From Aquincola tertiaricarbonis (lineage in GTDB: Bacteria; Pseudomonadota; Gammaproteobacteria; Burkholderiales; Burkholderiaceae_C): a stretch of DNA of 64,000 nucleotides. Positions 53,873-62,579 of this stretch are shown piece by piece. Position numbers and translations under genes: made by a program. The stretch covers positions 1,550,001 to 1,614,000 of the forward strand of contig NZ_CP097636.1 of the NCBI RefSeq assembly GCF_023573145.1, given 5' to 3'. The notes under the pieces are model-generated. The model saw only the letters and a list, made by a program, of their open reading frames with translations, made no database searches and was not told the DNA's origin. Position 1 is the stretch's first letter. Each line of letters starts with the position of its first letter.

Positions 53873-55626
53873 AGCGGCTGCGCCTCCAACAGGGCCACTG
53901 CATGCGGCTCCAGCGTCAGCGTGGGCAGTTCGCCGGTGCCGCTGCGCAGCGGCTCGAAGCGCAGCGCCTGCGCGGCGGCCACGGCCTGGGCCGCACTGCG
54001 GCCGGCACGCCGGGCCTCGTCGAACACGGCCTGCGCATTGAGGTGCCGGCTGTCGACCAGCGTGAGCTGCCAGCGCCAGCCGCGTGGCGGGGCGGCGCCG
54101 TCCAGCGCCAGCTGCACCGTCAGCGCCGGCGCCGCGGCCTGCTGCTGCGCCCGCGCCACCGAACGGGCCGCGCGCAGCGCCCGCGCCTGCGAGGCGGCCA
54201 CTTCGCCTTCCTGCAGTTCTTCGCGGCCCTGGATGAAGGCTTCCAGCTTGGGCCCGTAGATCGACAGGCCGCGGCCCGACGGATAACCCTGCCGGTGCAG
54301 CGAGCGCACGAAGCCGCCGCGCGCGTCACCGTGGTAGCGGCTGATCAGCAGCACCAGCGCGCCGACTGTATCGCGGGTGGCCAGCAGGTTCAGGCCCTCG
54401 GCCTCGGCCTGCTGCGCATCGGCCCAGCGCATGGGCAGCCGCTGCGGCAGCAGCCGCGCCTGCATCGCCAGCACCTGGAAGGCGGCCTTGGGCACCGTGG
54501 GCTGGCGGGTCATCAGGCCCAGGTCGCCATGGAAGGGGTTGTCGCCGCCCGAGGCGGTGAAGTCCTGCAGCACGGCCGGGGTCTGCATCGTCACGCCGGC
54601 GCGCTCCATCGCATGCAGCGCGGTGGCCAGGAAGGCGGCGCCGCGGGCGCCGTCGCGCGCCGGTTCACGCTCGCCCTGGCCCTGCTGCGACCACAGGTTC
54701 CATTCGGTCACCAGCTGCGGCAGATCAGGCTTCAGGCCGGCGGCCTGCGCCCATTCGCGCAGCGAGGCAGCGCCCCACCATTCGTCGCCGGGCGCGCGGC
54801 CGAAGTTGTGCCAGCACACGAAGTCCAGCGGCACCGGGTGGGGCTGCCGCCGTGCGGCCTGTGCCAGCAGCGCCTGCAGCAGCGGCGGGCCGCCGCCGGG
54901 CTGGTCGGTGGACCACGAACCCATGCACGGTGTGCCGATGCGGGCCTGCGCATCACCCGCGCGCACACCATCGGCAAAGCTGGCCCAGGTGTCGAACAGC
55001 TCGGCGCGCGTGCCTTTCCAGAAGCCGGGTGCGTCGGGCTCGTTCCAGCCTTCGTACCACAGGCGGCCGGGCGCTTCTTGGGCCAGGCGGGCGGCCACGC
55101 GCTGTGTGAAGCCGCGCCACTCGGCCTGCGATGCGGGCGGCTTGGCCTCGCGCTCGGTGTAGCCATAGGCCGGGTCGCGCCGGGTGCTGCGGGTGGAGGC
55201 CAGCCAGGCCGGCATGCGGGTGAGGGTGACGGCGATCTGCGCATCACGCTCGGCCCAGCGGGCCAGCTGCGGCGCTTCACGGTCCAGCGCGTTGAAGAAG
55301 TCGGCCTCACGCGCATGGGCCTGCAACAGCGGCTCCACGGTGTAGCGCAGCAGGCCGAAGCGGCCGGGCAGCGCGAACAGCGCCTGCAGCGCATCGGCCT
55401 CGGGCCAGGACACCATCACCGAAGGGCGCCACAGGCGCGGCAACGGCGTGGGGGTGGCGGCGGGGTCGATGTGCGCGATGGCGGTGGGGGCGGGTGTGGC
55501 GGCGGGTGTGGCCGTGGCAGCCGGCGCAGCGCGGCCTGCTGGCCGTTCGGGGGCCTGGGCGGCGGCCAGCCAGCAACCGGCGAGCAGCCCGGCGAGCATG
55601 CAGGAGCGCAGCCGCCGGTGCATCAC
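53869..55626 (-). CDS. GH39-like glycoside hydrolase in the EPS operon
   Basis: This exported protein of 585 residues has an N-terminal hydrophobic segment with LAGC, possibly a lipoprotein signal, and a Pro/Ala/Thr-rich linker. A TIM-barrel catalytic domain follows, with LWYEGWNEPDAPGFWKG (acid/base glutamate), DFVCWHNFG and QLVTEWNLWSQ (nucleophile glutamate), in the GH39 style. The C-terminal region is beta-rich. It is translationally coupled to the glycosyltransferase upstream and to the Wzy-type gene downstream. It may trim or release the polymer in the periplasm. GTG 55626 or ATG 55623 may start it. Confidence 0.82.
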   Translation of the reverse strand: MMHRRLRSCMLAGLLAGCWLAAAQAPERPAGRAAPAATATPAATPAPTAIAHIDPAATPTPLPRLWRPSVMVSWPEADALQALFALPGRFGLLRYTVEPLLQAHAREADFFNALDREAPQLARWAERDAQIAVTLTRMPAWLASTRSTRRDPAYGYTEREAKPPASQAEWRGFTQRVAARLAQEAPGRLWYEGWNEPDAPGFWKGTRAELFDTWASFADGVRAGDAQARIGTPCMGSWSTDQPGGGPPLLQALLAQAARRQPHPVPLDFVCWHNFGRAPGDEWWGAASLREWAQAAGLKPDLPQLVTEWNLWSQQGQGEREPARDGARGAAFLATALHAMERAGVTMQTPAVLQDFTASGGDNPFHGDLGLMTRQPTVPKAAFQVLAMQARLLPQRLPMRWADAQQAEAEGLNLLATRDTVGALVLLISRYHGDARGGFVRSLHRQGYPSGRGLSIYGPKLEAFIQGREELQEGEVAASQARALRAARSVARAQQQAAAPALTVQLALDGAAPPRGWRWQLTLVDSRHLNAQAVFDEARRAGRSAAQAVAAAQALRFEPLRSGTGELPTLTLEPHAVALLEAQPL

Positions 55627-56798
55627 GGATGCACCTCACCCGGCGGCGCGCTGGCCGCGGCCGGCCGGCCAGCGCCGGCCAGTTGCTCATACAACTGCGC
55701 ATGCCGCGCCACCATGGTGTGCAGGCCATGCTCCTGCTGCACATGGCGGCGGGCGGCGGCCACGGTGGCGGCGCTGGCGGCCGGGTCGGCCAGCGTGTGC
55801 AGCAGCAGCGTGGCCAGGGCCTGCGCATCACCCGGCGGGCACAGGCGGCCCCAGCGGCCCTGGGCCAGCGCTTCGGGAATGCCGCCCACGTCGCTGGCCA
55901 CGATGGGCACGCCCGCGGCCATGGCTTCCAGCAGCACATAGCCATAGGCCTCCCACAGCGAAGGCAGGCAGAACAGGTCGGCCGCCGACATCAGCGCCGC
56001 GGCATCGGGCTGCCAGCCGGCCCACAGCACCCGATCGTTGCCGGCCAGCGCCTGGCAGGCGGCACGTTGCGGGCCGTCGCCCACGATCACCAGCCGCGCC
56101 CGCGGCCGCTGCGGCTGCAGCAGCGCCCAGGCCTGCAGCAGCACCGGCAGGCCCTTCTGCGGCTCCAGCCGGCCGCTGAACATCACCACCTCGTCATCGG
56201 GCTGCAGGCCCAGCCGGCGGCGCGCCTCGGTACGCGGCAGGGGCGTGGGCGCTGCAATGCCCAGCGGAATCACCGACACCTTGTCCGGCGCCGCGATGCC
56301 GCGCTGCTGCAGCTCGTCGCGGTAGCGCTGGGTGGTGACCACGTAGCGGTCGGTCAGGCCGTCCAGCGCCCGTTCCACGCCTGTGAGCAGCGCCTGCCGC
56401 CACGCCGGCTGGCCGGCATGCGCAGCCAGCGCATGCACGGTGAACAGCAGCCGCTGCGGCCGCGCGCACAGCAGCGGCGCCAGCACCCGCGTGGCGGCCC
56501 CGGCCAAGGAGCAATGGGCATGCACGATGTCGAAGCGGCCGCCGTGCAGCAGCCGCGCCAGGTCCATCAGGCCTTGCGCGGTGTGCCAGGGCCGCAGCCG
56601 GCGCTGCCAGCGCAGCAACCGGTGCGGCAGGCGCTGCTGCTGCACCACCGCGTCCAGCGGGTAGCCGGGGCCGTAGGCCAGCAGCACCTCGAAGCGCGCC
56701 GGGTCCAGCTGCTGCGCCAGTTGCAGCGCATGCAGGCCGGCACCTCCGGCCAGGCTGGTGATGACCTGCAGCACCCGCAGCCGGGGCGGCGCTGCCAT
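55623..56798 (-). CDS. Glycosyltransferase family 4 (EPS operon II)
   Basis: This 391-residue GT4 enzyme has LQVITSLAGGAGLHALQLAQ at the N-terminus, the FDIVHAHCSLAG motif, VVMFSGRLEPQKGLPVLLQA at the donor domain and PSLWEAYGYVLLEAMAAGVP with the EX7E glutamates. ATG 56798 starts the first strand; the frame upstream overlaps other genes and is not protein-like. Specificity unknown. Confidence 0.92.
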   Translation of the reverse strand: MAAPPRLRVLQVITSLAGGAGLHALQLAQQLDPARFEVLLAYGPGYPLDAVVQQQRLPHRLLRWQRRLRPWHTAQGLMDLARLLHGGRFDIVHAHCSLAGAATRVLAPLLCARPQRLLFTVHALAAHAGQPAWRQALLTGVERALDGLTDRYVVTTQRYRDELQQRGIAAPDKVSVIPLGIAAPTPLPRTEARRRLGLQPDDEVVMFSGRLEPQKGLPVLLQAWALLQPQRPRARLVIVGDGPQRAACQALAGNDRVLWAGWQPDAAALMSAADLFCLPSLWEAYGYVLLEAMAAGVPIVASDVGGIPEALAQGRWGRLCPPGDAQALATLLLHTLADPAASAATVAAARRHVQQEHGLHTMVARHAQLYEQLAGAGRPAAASAPPGEVHP

Positions 56799-56800
56799 GG

Positions 56801-57019
56801 TCAGGCGGCCGGGGGCGGCGAGATGCCGGCCGCGGCGGCCGGCATGGCCAGGGCCGGGCCCAGGGGCCGTGCCTCGTCTTCCAGCATCACCGGGATGCCG
56901 TCGCGCACCGGAAAGGCCAGCCGTGCGGCGGGCGACACCAGCTCCTGCCGTTCGGCATCGAACACCAGCGGCTGGCGCGTCACCGGGCACACCAGCACGG
57001 CCAGGATGTCGGGGTCCAT
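56801..57019 (-). CDS. Trm112/YcaR-like small protein
   Basis: The 72-residue product resembles the Trm112/UPF0434 family: [20 protein letters not shown] and [20 protein letters not shown]. The second zinc-site cysteine is replaced (CPVT), as in many proteobacterial members. A Pro/Ala-rich tail of about 15 residues is extra. Trm112-like proteins usually support methyltransferases; this copy sits between two glycosyltransferase genes. ATG 57019 is favoured by a GAAGGAG site six bases upstream. Confidence 0.85.
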   Translation of the reverse strand: MDPDILAVLVCPVTRQPLVFDAERQELVSPAARLAFPVRDGIPVMLEDEARPLGPALAMPAAAAGISPPPAA

Positions 57020-57030
57020 GGTCATCTCCT

Positions 57031-58263
57031 TCAAGGCAGGGCCCGCGGCCAGGCGGGCCGGGCCGCGGGCGGGGCGCCGGGCTGTGGCGCGGGCATCTGC
57101 TGCAGCAGAAAGGGCGCGAAGGCCGCCGCAAAGGCCGGCCAGCGAAAGCCGGCCGCGCGCCGCGGCCCAGCCTGCCGCAGCCGGGCGCGCAGCGCCGGGT
57201 CGTGCAGCAGCCGGTCCAGGCCGTGGGCGATGTCGGCCACGTCGTCGGGGTCCACCAGCAGTGCGGCATCACCGGCCACCTCGGCCATCGCGCCGCGGTT
57301 GGCGCTGAGCACCGGCGTGCCGCAGCACATGGCTTCCAGCGGTGGCAGGCCGAAGCCTTCGTAGCGCGACGGGTAGGCGAAGGCACTGGCCTGGTGGTAG
57401 AGCTGCACCAGGTCGTCATCGCCCACGTAGCCGGTGAACACCACGTCGGGCTGCAGGCCCAGCTGCTGCACCCGGGCCTGCAGCCGGCTGCTGGCCGCGC
57501 CGCTGCGGCCGGCCAGCACCAGCACCGCCTGCAGCGGCTGGCCGGCGGCGGCCCGCTGCTGCTTGAGCAGCGCCCAGGCCTGCAGCAGGCCATCGAGGTT
57601 CTTGCGCGGCGCCAGGGTGCACACCGAGAGCACGAAGGGCCGCGCCGGCACGCCCAGCCGCGCGGGCAGGGCCGTGTCCAGCGCCGCGGGTGGCAGCGGG
57701 TGCACATGCGGCATCACGCCTTCGGGGATCACCGCCACCGGCGGCCGCAGGCGCGGCAGCAGGGCCCGCAGGTCTTGCAGCGTGGCCTGGGTGAAGGTGA
57801 GCATCGCCGTGGCGCGCCAGGCGGCCAGCCGCAGCCACGCGGCCTGCTTCAGGCGTTCGCTGCGGGTGTAGTCGGCCGGCACCCGCGCCCATTCCAGGCC
57901 GTGCACCGTCACCACGCCGGGCAGGCCGCGCAGCGGCAGCTTGGTGTTCACCGACACCAGCAGGTCGAAGCCGCGTGCCCGCAGCTGCGGGCCGATCTGC
58001 CAGGCCATCCAACCATCGGCCATGCGCTGCAGCCGCGGCCAGCGGGGCGGCAGCACGATGCATTCATAGCCGCCGCGGCGCGCCAGGGCCTGCACCGCGC
58101 CGCTGCCCGCTTCACGGTCCAGCACCAGCGCACGCCGCACGCCGGGCAGCTGCGGCGGCAGGTGTTCCAGCATCTGCCAGGCCACCCATTCCACGCCGGT
58201 GCGCTGCGCGATCAACAGATCGCGCGCATCGAAGGCGATGGCGGGCGGGCGGTGAGGCTGCAT
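57031..58263 (-). CDS. Glycosyltransferase family 4 (EPS operon II, first gene)
   Basis: The 410-residue GT4 enzyme has [51 protein letters not shown] and [20 protein letters not shown]. All expected motifs including the EX7E glutamates are present. It opens the reverse-strand operon leading to hddC. Tandem direct repeats at 58305-58336 lie between it and the divergent operon. Confidence 0.92.
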   Translation of the reverse strand: MQPHRPPAIAFDARDLLIAQRTGVEWVAWQMLEHLPPQLPGVRRALVLDREAGSGAVQALARRGGYECIVLPPRWPRLQRMADGWMAWQIGPQLRARGFDLLVSVNTKLPLRGLPGVVTVHGLEWARVPADYTRSERLKQAAWLRLAAWRATAMLTFTQATLQDLRALLPRLRPPVAVIPEGVMPHVHPLPPAALDTALPARLGVPARPFVLSVCTLAPRKNLDGLLQAWALLKQQRAAAGQPLQAVLVLAGRSGAASSRLQARVQQLGLQPDVVFTGYVGDDDLVQLYHQASAFAYPSRYEGFGLPPLEAMCCGTPVLSANRGAMAEVAGDAALLVDPDDVADIAHGLDRLLHDPALRARLRQAGPRRAAGFRWPAFAAAFAPFLLQQMPAPQPGAPPAARPAWPRALP

Positions 58264-58304
58264 CACGATGGGGGTGAAGGTCCGCCAACGCCCCTGGGGC
58301 CGCA

Positions 58305-58336
58305 ATCCCACGGTTGTCACCGCGCATCCCACGGTT
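58305..58336. promoter_or_regulatory. Tandem direct repeat ATCCCACGGTT between two EPS operons
   Basis: Two perfect 11-base copies at 58305-58315 and 58326-58336 are exactly 21 bases apart, about two turns of DNA, so both lie on the same face. They are centred between the divergent starts at 58263 and 58403 and are a good candidate for a regulator site controlling both operons. Confidence 0.6.
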
Positions 58337-58402
58337 CGCACTACGAGGGCCGCGGTGCAGGTGCTAGTGTGAAAGCGTGGCATCCACCTGCTGGGGGCAG
58401 CA

Positions 58403-60433
58403 ATGACCGACAGTGCCTATGCACGGGCCGCGTGGCGTTTGAGTGCCGCGGTGGTGCGCCGTTCTCGCCGGCTGCATGAGCGCCTGTTCGCGCCCACCGC
58501 GGTGGAACAGCGTGCTGATGCAGCCATGCAGCAGGCGCGTGCGCTGGACCTGCACGGCGCGGTGGTGGCCATCAGCGGCTCCAGCCGCGGCGTGGGCCAG
58601 GCCCTGGCCTCGGCCCTGGTGGCGGCCGGTGCGCGGGTGGTGGTCAATGGTCGCCAGGCCGGCGCGGTGCACGACACCGTGCAGCGCCTGCAGCAGCAGG
58701 CCGGCGATGCGCAGCGTGTGCGCGGCATCGCGGTCGACGTCAACACGCCGGAAGGCGCGGCCCGCTTCATCGCCGAGGCCACCGAAGGCTTCGGCCGCAT
58801 CGATGCGCTGATCTGCAATGCCGCGGTGGCCGGCCCGGTGGGCTTGCCGGCCTGGCAGCTGCCGGCCGACGACGTGGCACCGGTGATGCAGGCCAACATC
58901 GTGGGCCCGCTGCTGTGTGCCCGCGCGGCGATGGCCTGGATGGTGGCCCATGGCGTGCCGGGCCGCATCGTCAACGTGTCCTCGGGCGCGGGCCGCGCCG
59001 CGGCGCCGCACATGGCGCCCTACGTGGCCAGCAAGTTCGGGCTGGAGGGGCTGACGCAGGCGCTGGCACTGGATGCGCAGGCCACCGGCATCGTGGTGTG
59101 TGCCATCGAGCTGGGCACGCTGCGCACGCAGATGTCGCGCGCCATCGTGCGCTACGAAGACCATGTACGCCTGCCGCCGCCCCACACCGTGGTGCCGGTG
59201 TTCCTGCATGCGTTGACGGCCGAGCCCGCGGCGGTGGCCGGCAAGGTGCTGGCGGCCTGGCGCTATGAGCAGCAGCCCGAGGCCGAGGCGGTGCTGGCCA
59301 AGCCGGTGTCGGCTTATCCGCGCTTTGCATTCGCACCGCCGCAGCACCGTGGCCAGCCGCTGGACCGGGCGCAGCCGGGCCTGCGCTGCTTCGACCGCGC
59401 CGAGAACCCGCTGGGCATGCCGCCCGCGGTGCGCGCGATGCTGGCCGAGCGGCACGCGGCGCTGGACTTCTCGCACTACCCCGACCCGGCCTACCCGCGG
59501 CTGCGCGCGGCCTTGTCGGAACGGCTGGGCCTGCCGCCCGGCGACATCACGCTGGCCCCGGGCTCGGCCGAACTGGTGGAGCGCATCGTGCGCCTCTTCG
59601 GTGGCTGCGGGCAGGACGTGGTGAGCAACGACCCCACCTGGTTCATGTTCGACCGCTGGTGCGCGATGGCCGAGGTGCCGCTGCGCCGCGTGCCGGTGCG
59701 CCAGCGCCGGCCCGACGGGCCCTATGACCACCACCTGGAAGCGGTGGCCGATGCCATCGGCCCGCGCACGCGGCTGGTGTACCTGATCAACCCCAGCAAC
59801 CCGCTGGGCAACACCATCGATCGTGCCGAGTTCGAAGCCTTCTTGCAGCGGGTGCCGCGCGATGTGCCGGTGGTGGTGGACGAGGCCTACATCGAGTTCT
59901 CCGAGAACCCCGACGCGCTGCGCACCCATGAGCTGGTGAACCGCACCGACCGCTTGCTGATCGGGCTGCGCACCTTCTCCAAGTTCCATGGCCTGGCAGG
60001 GCTGCGCATCGGCTACGGCTTCGGCACGCCGCGGGCGATGCGGCTGCTGGAGCGGCTGGAGGCCTTGTTCTGCGTGTCCAGCCTGGCCGAAGAGGCCGCG
60101 GTGGCGGCGCTGGGCGATGCCGGCCATGCCGCCGCCACCCATGCGCTGCTGCGCAGCGAGAAGGCCCGCATCCGCAGCACCTTGGCCGCCGCCGGCCTGG
60201 CCAGCCTGCCCAGCGAAGCCCACTTCATGCTGGTGCAGTGCCCGCTGCCGCAGGACGACGGGCAGGCCATGCACGAGGCGCTGCTGGATGCCGGCATCCT
60301 GATTCCGCGCGGCGTGATGCACGGCCGCTGGATGATGCTGCCGGTGCTCAAGCCCGAGGACACCGACCGCCTGCTGGCGGTGCTGTGCCAGGCCGCCGGC
60401 TGGCGTGGCGAGCCGCTGCGCAAGGTGGGCTGA
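58403..60433 (+). CDS. Fusion of short-chain dehydrogenase and class I/II aminotransferase
   Basis: The 676-residue protein has two complete enzyme domains. Residues 50-270 form an SDR: AISGSSRGVGQ (cofactor glycines 59-65), ICNAAVAG, NVSSGAGR, and Tyr207/Lys211 in YVASK. Residues 325-665 form a PLP aminotransferase of the histidinol-phosphate type: ENPLG, LAPGSAELVERI, NPSNPLG, VVDEAYIEF (Asp493) and FSKFHGLAGLRIGYG (PLP lysine 527). All key residues are intact, so two linked steps, such as oxidation of a hydroxyl followed by amination, are plausible. The substrate may be a sugar or a small polyol/acid used to decorate the polymer. First gene of the forward EPS operon. Confidence 0.9.
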   Translation: MTDSAYARAAWRLSAAVVRRSRRLHERLFAPTAVEQRADAAMQQARALDLHGAVVAISGSSRGVGQALASALVAAGARVVVNGRQAGAVHDTVQRLQQQAGDAQRVRGIAVDVNTPEGAARFIAEATEGFGRIDALICNAAVAGPVGLPAWQLPADDVAPVMQANIVGPLLCARAAMAWMVAHGVPGRIVNVSSGAGRAAAPHMAPYVASKFGLEGLTQALALDAQATGIVVCAIELGTLRTQMSRAIVRYEDHVRLPPPHTVVPVFLHALTAEPAAVAGKVLAAWRYEQQPEAEAVLAKPVSAYPRFAFAPPQHRGQPLDRAQPGLRCFDRAENPLGMPPAVRAMLAERHAALDFSHYPDPAYPRLRAALSERLGLPPGDITLAPGSAELVERIVRLFGGCGQDVVSNDPTWFMFDRWCAMAEVPLRRVPVRQRRPDGPYDHHLEAVADAIGPRTRLVYLINPSNPLGNTIDRAEFEAFLQRVPRDVPVVVDEAYIEFSENPDALRTHELVNRTDRLLIGLRTFSKFHGLAGLRIGYGFGTPRAMRLLERLEALFCVSSLAEEAAVAALGDAGHAAATHALLRSEKARIRSTLAAAGLASLPSEAHFMLVQCPLPQDDGQAMHEALLDAGILIPRGVMHGRWMMLPVLKPEDTDRLLAVLCQAAGWRGEPLRKVG

Positions 60434-61612
60434 ATGCGCATCGCCCTGGTCACCTGGAGCTTCGACGAACACCAGGGCATCAGCCGCTGCGTGGCCGAGC
60501 TGTCGGCCCGGCTGGCGCCCGCGCACGAGGTGCATGTGTTCGCGGCCGAAGTGGCGGCGCCGGCCCGCCCGGGCGTGCAGCTGCACCGCGTGGGGCTGCG
60601 CTGGCCGCAGCCGCATGTGAACGACTACGACTTCGCCTGGCGCGCCGGTGCCCAGGTGCGGGCCGGCGGCTTCGACATCGTGCATGCGCATTTCCCGGTG
60701 TGGTGCCGCACGCATGTCTATACATGTCATGGCCTGGCGCGCATGGCGCTGCGCTCGTTCCGGCGCTTTCCGCTGCCGGCGCGGCACGACGTGTCGCTGC
60801 GCCGCATGGCGCGCTGGTACGCCCAGGTGCCGCTGCACACCCAGGCGCTGCGCCGGGCCGGGCCGGTGCTGGCCGCGGTGTCGCGCAAGGTGGCGGCCGA
60901 GGTGGCGCAGGACAGCGGCCGGCCGCTGCACCAGGTGCGGGTGGTGGCCAACGGCACCGACCTGCAGCGCTTCCACCCCGGGCTGCGGGCCACGCTGGGC
61001 GCGGCGGCGCGGGTCGAATGGGGCCTGGCCGACGACCGCTTCGTGCTGCTGTGGGTGGGCAACCACCTGCGCCACAAGGGCCTGCGCCATGCGCTGGACG
61101 TGCTGCAGCGGCTGCCCGAGCGTGCGCTGCTGCTGGTGGTGGGTGCCGATTCGGCGGCCAGCGTGCCCGAGCTGGCCGCGCCCATCGCCGAACTGCAGGC
61201 CGCCGGCCGGCTGCGGTTTTTGCCCTGCGAGCCGCGCATCGAGCGCTGCTACGCGGCGGCCGATGCGCTGCTGTTTCCCAGCCTGTACGAATCCTTCGGC
61301 CTGGTGGTGCTGGAGGCCATGGCCTGCGGCCTGCCGGTGGCCACCGCCCGCACCGTGGCCCTGGCCGACGAGGCCATCGCCGACGGCCACAACGGCTTGC
61401 TGGTGGAGGCGCCCTGGCAGACCGAAGCCCTGGCCGCGCGGCTGCAGCGGCTGATGACCGATGCCCGGTGGCGCGACGCCATCGGCCAGGCCGCGCGCCG
61501 CAGCGCCGAGGCCTATACCTGGGAGGCCCATGCCCATGCCTACGAAAGCCTCTACCGCGAAGTGGCCGGCAGTGCCTGGCCAGCCGCAGGAGCCGCCCGC
61601 CATGCAGCCTGA
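60434..61612 (+). CDS. Glycosyltransferase family 4 (forward EPS operon)
   Basis: This 392-residue GT4 enzyme starts immediately after the preceding stop. It has MRIALVTWSFDEHQGISRCV, FDIVHAHFPVWCRTHVYTCH in the acceptor half, VLLWVGNHLRHKGLRHALDV at the donor half, and PSLYESFGLVVLEAMACGLP with the EX7E motif. Its end overlaps the methyltransferase gene by 11 bases. Confidence 0.93.
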   Translation: MRIALVTWSFDEHQGISRCVAELSARLAPAHEVHVFAAEVAAPARPGVQLHRVGLRWPQPHVNDYDFAWRAGAQVRAGGFDIVHAHFPVWCRTHVYTCHGLARMALRSFRRFPLPARHDVSLRRMARWYAQVPLHTQALRRAGPVLAAVSRKVAAEVAQDSGRPLHQVRVVANGTDLQRFHPGLRATLGAAARVEWGLADDRFVLLWVGNHLRHKGLRHALDVLQRLPERALLLVVGADSAASVPELAAPIAELQAAGRLRFLPCEPRIERCYAAADALLFPSLYESFGLVVLEAMACGLPVATARTVALADEAIADGHNGLLVEAPWQTEALAARLQRLMTDARWRDAIGQAARRSAEAYTWEAHAHAYESLYREVAGSAWPAAGAARHAA

Positions 61613-62579
61613 CTGGTGGTCGGCCGCCGGCCCGCTGGCCGAGCGCTTTCCGCGCGAGGCGCTGACCGGCGCGGTGGACGACTGGCTGCACCACCGGCTG
61701 GACAACGAACCCGAACCGCTGACGCAGGCGCGCCCGCAGTACGTGGCCCACCACCTGGCGCGCTCGCTGGCCGCGGTGGCGCTGCTGCCCGAGCTGCCGC
61801 AGCGCGGCAGGCTGCTGGAGTTGGGCTCGGGCCTGTACCTGATGAGCTTTCTGGCGGCGCGGCTGCGCAACCTGGAGATCGAGCACGTGCAGTACTGGGG
61901 CCGTGAGCGTGGCCAGCACCGCAGCCGCCTGACCGATGCGCGCAGCGGCCGCACGCGCGAGATCCCGTTCCGCGAGTTCAATGCCGAGGAGGATGCCTTC
62001 CCGTATGCGGACGGCCGCTTCGACGCCATCCTCAACTGCGACACCATCGAGCACATGCTGTGCGACCCGGTGCGCATGCTGGCCCAGTGCCACCGCGTGC
62101 TGCGGCCGGGCGGTGTGATGGTGGTGACCACGCCCAACCTGCTGCGGCTGGACAACGTGGTGCGGCTGCTGCAGGGCCACACCATCCTCGACAAGTACGT
62201 GCGCCAGTCGGCCAGTGCGCGCCACCCGCGCGAGTACACGCCCGACGAATTGAAGCAGCTGCTGGAGTGGGTGGGCTTCGACGTGCTGCAGGCCGAAACG
62301 CTGGACGTCACCCGCAGCACCGTGCCGCGCAGCGCGCGCCGGCTGGCCGCGGCCGGGCTGTGGCTGTTCGACCGTGCGCGCCGCTTCACCGGCGGCCGGC
62401 CCGGCCTGCGTGCCGGCCGTGGCGAGCAGATCGTGATGCTGGCCCGCCGCCGGCCCGGCCCGGCCTGCCAGCAGGCGCCCGACTTCCTGTACGAAGCGCC
62501 GGGCCTGGGCGATGCGCTGATCGCCGCGCTGTATGCCGAAGGCGAAACGCCGGCAGATCCTGAAAGGAAGGCAGCGTGA
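61602..62579 (+). CDS. Class I SAM-dependent methyltransferase
   Basis: The 325-residue protein has the SAM-binding motif LLELGSGLYLMSFL, a second acidic strand (FDAILNCDTIEHML) and VLRPGGVMVVTTPN, as in the Methyltransf_11/23 families. An N-terminal region of about 60 residues and a C-terminal tail are specific. It probably methylates a sugar or lipid-linked precursor in the EPS pathway. Overlaps at both ends with its neighbours. Confidence 0.9.
   Translation: MQPDWWSAAGPLAERFPREALTGAVDDWLHHRLDNEPEPLTQARPQYVAHHLARSLAAVALLPELPQRGRLLELGSGLYLMSFLAARLRNLEIEHVQYWGRERGQHRSRLTDARSGRTREIPFREFNAEEDAFPYADGRFDAILNCDTIEHMLCDPVRMLAQCHRVLRPGGVMVVTTPNLLRLDNVVRLLQGHTILDKYVRQSASARHPREYTPDELKQLLEWVGFDVLQAETLDVTRSTVPRSARRLAAAGLWLFDRARRFTGGRPGLRAGRGEQIVMLARRRPGPACQQAPDFLYEAPGLGDALIAALYAEGETPADPERKAA

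Noticed and set aside
58364..62389. Open reverse frame of over 1300 codons opposite the forward EPS operon
   Set aside because: It is antisense to four genes with clear motifs, its translation is His/Arg/Gln-rich and matches no fold. High GC creates such frames.
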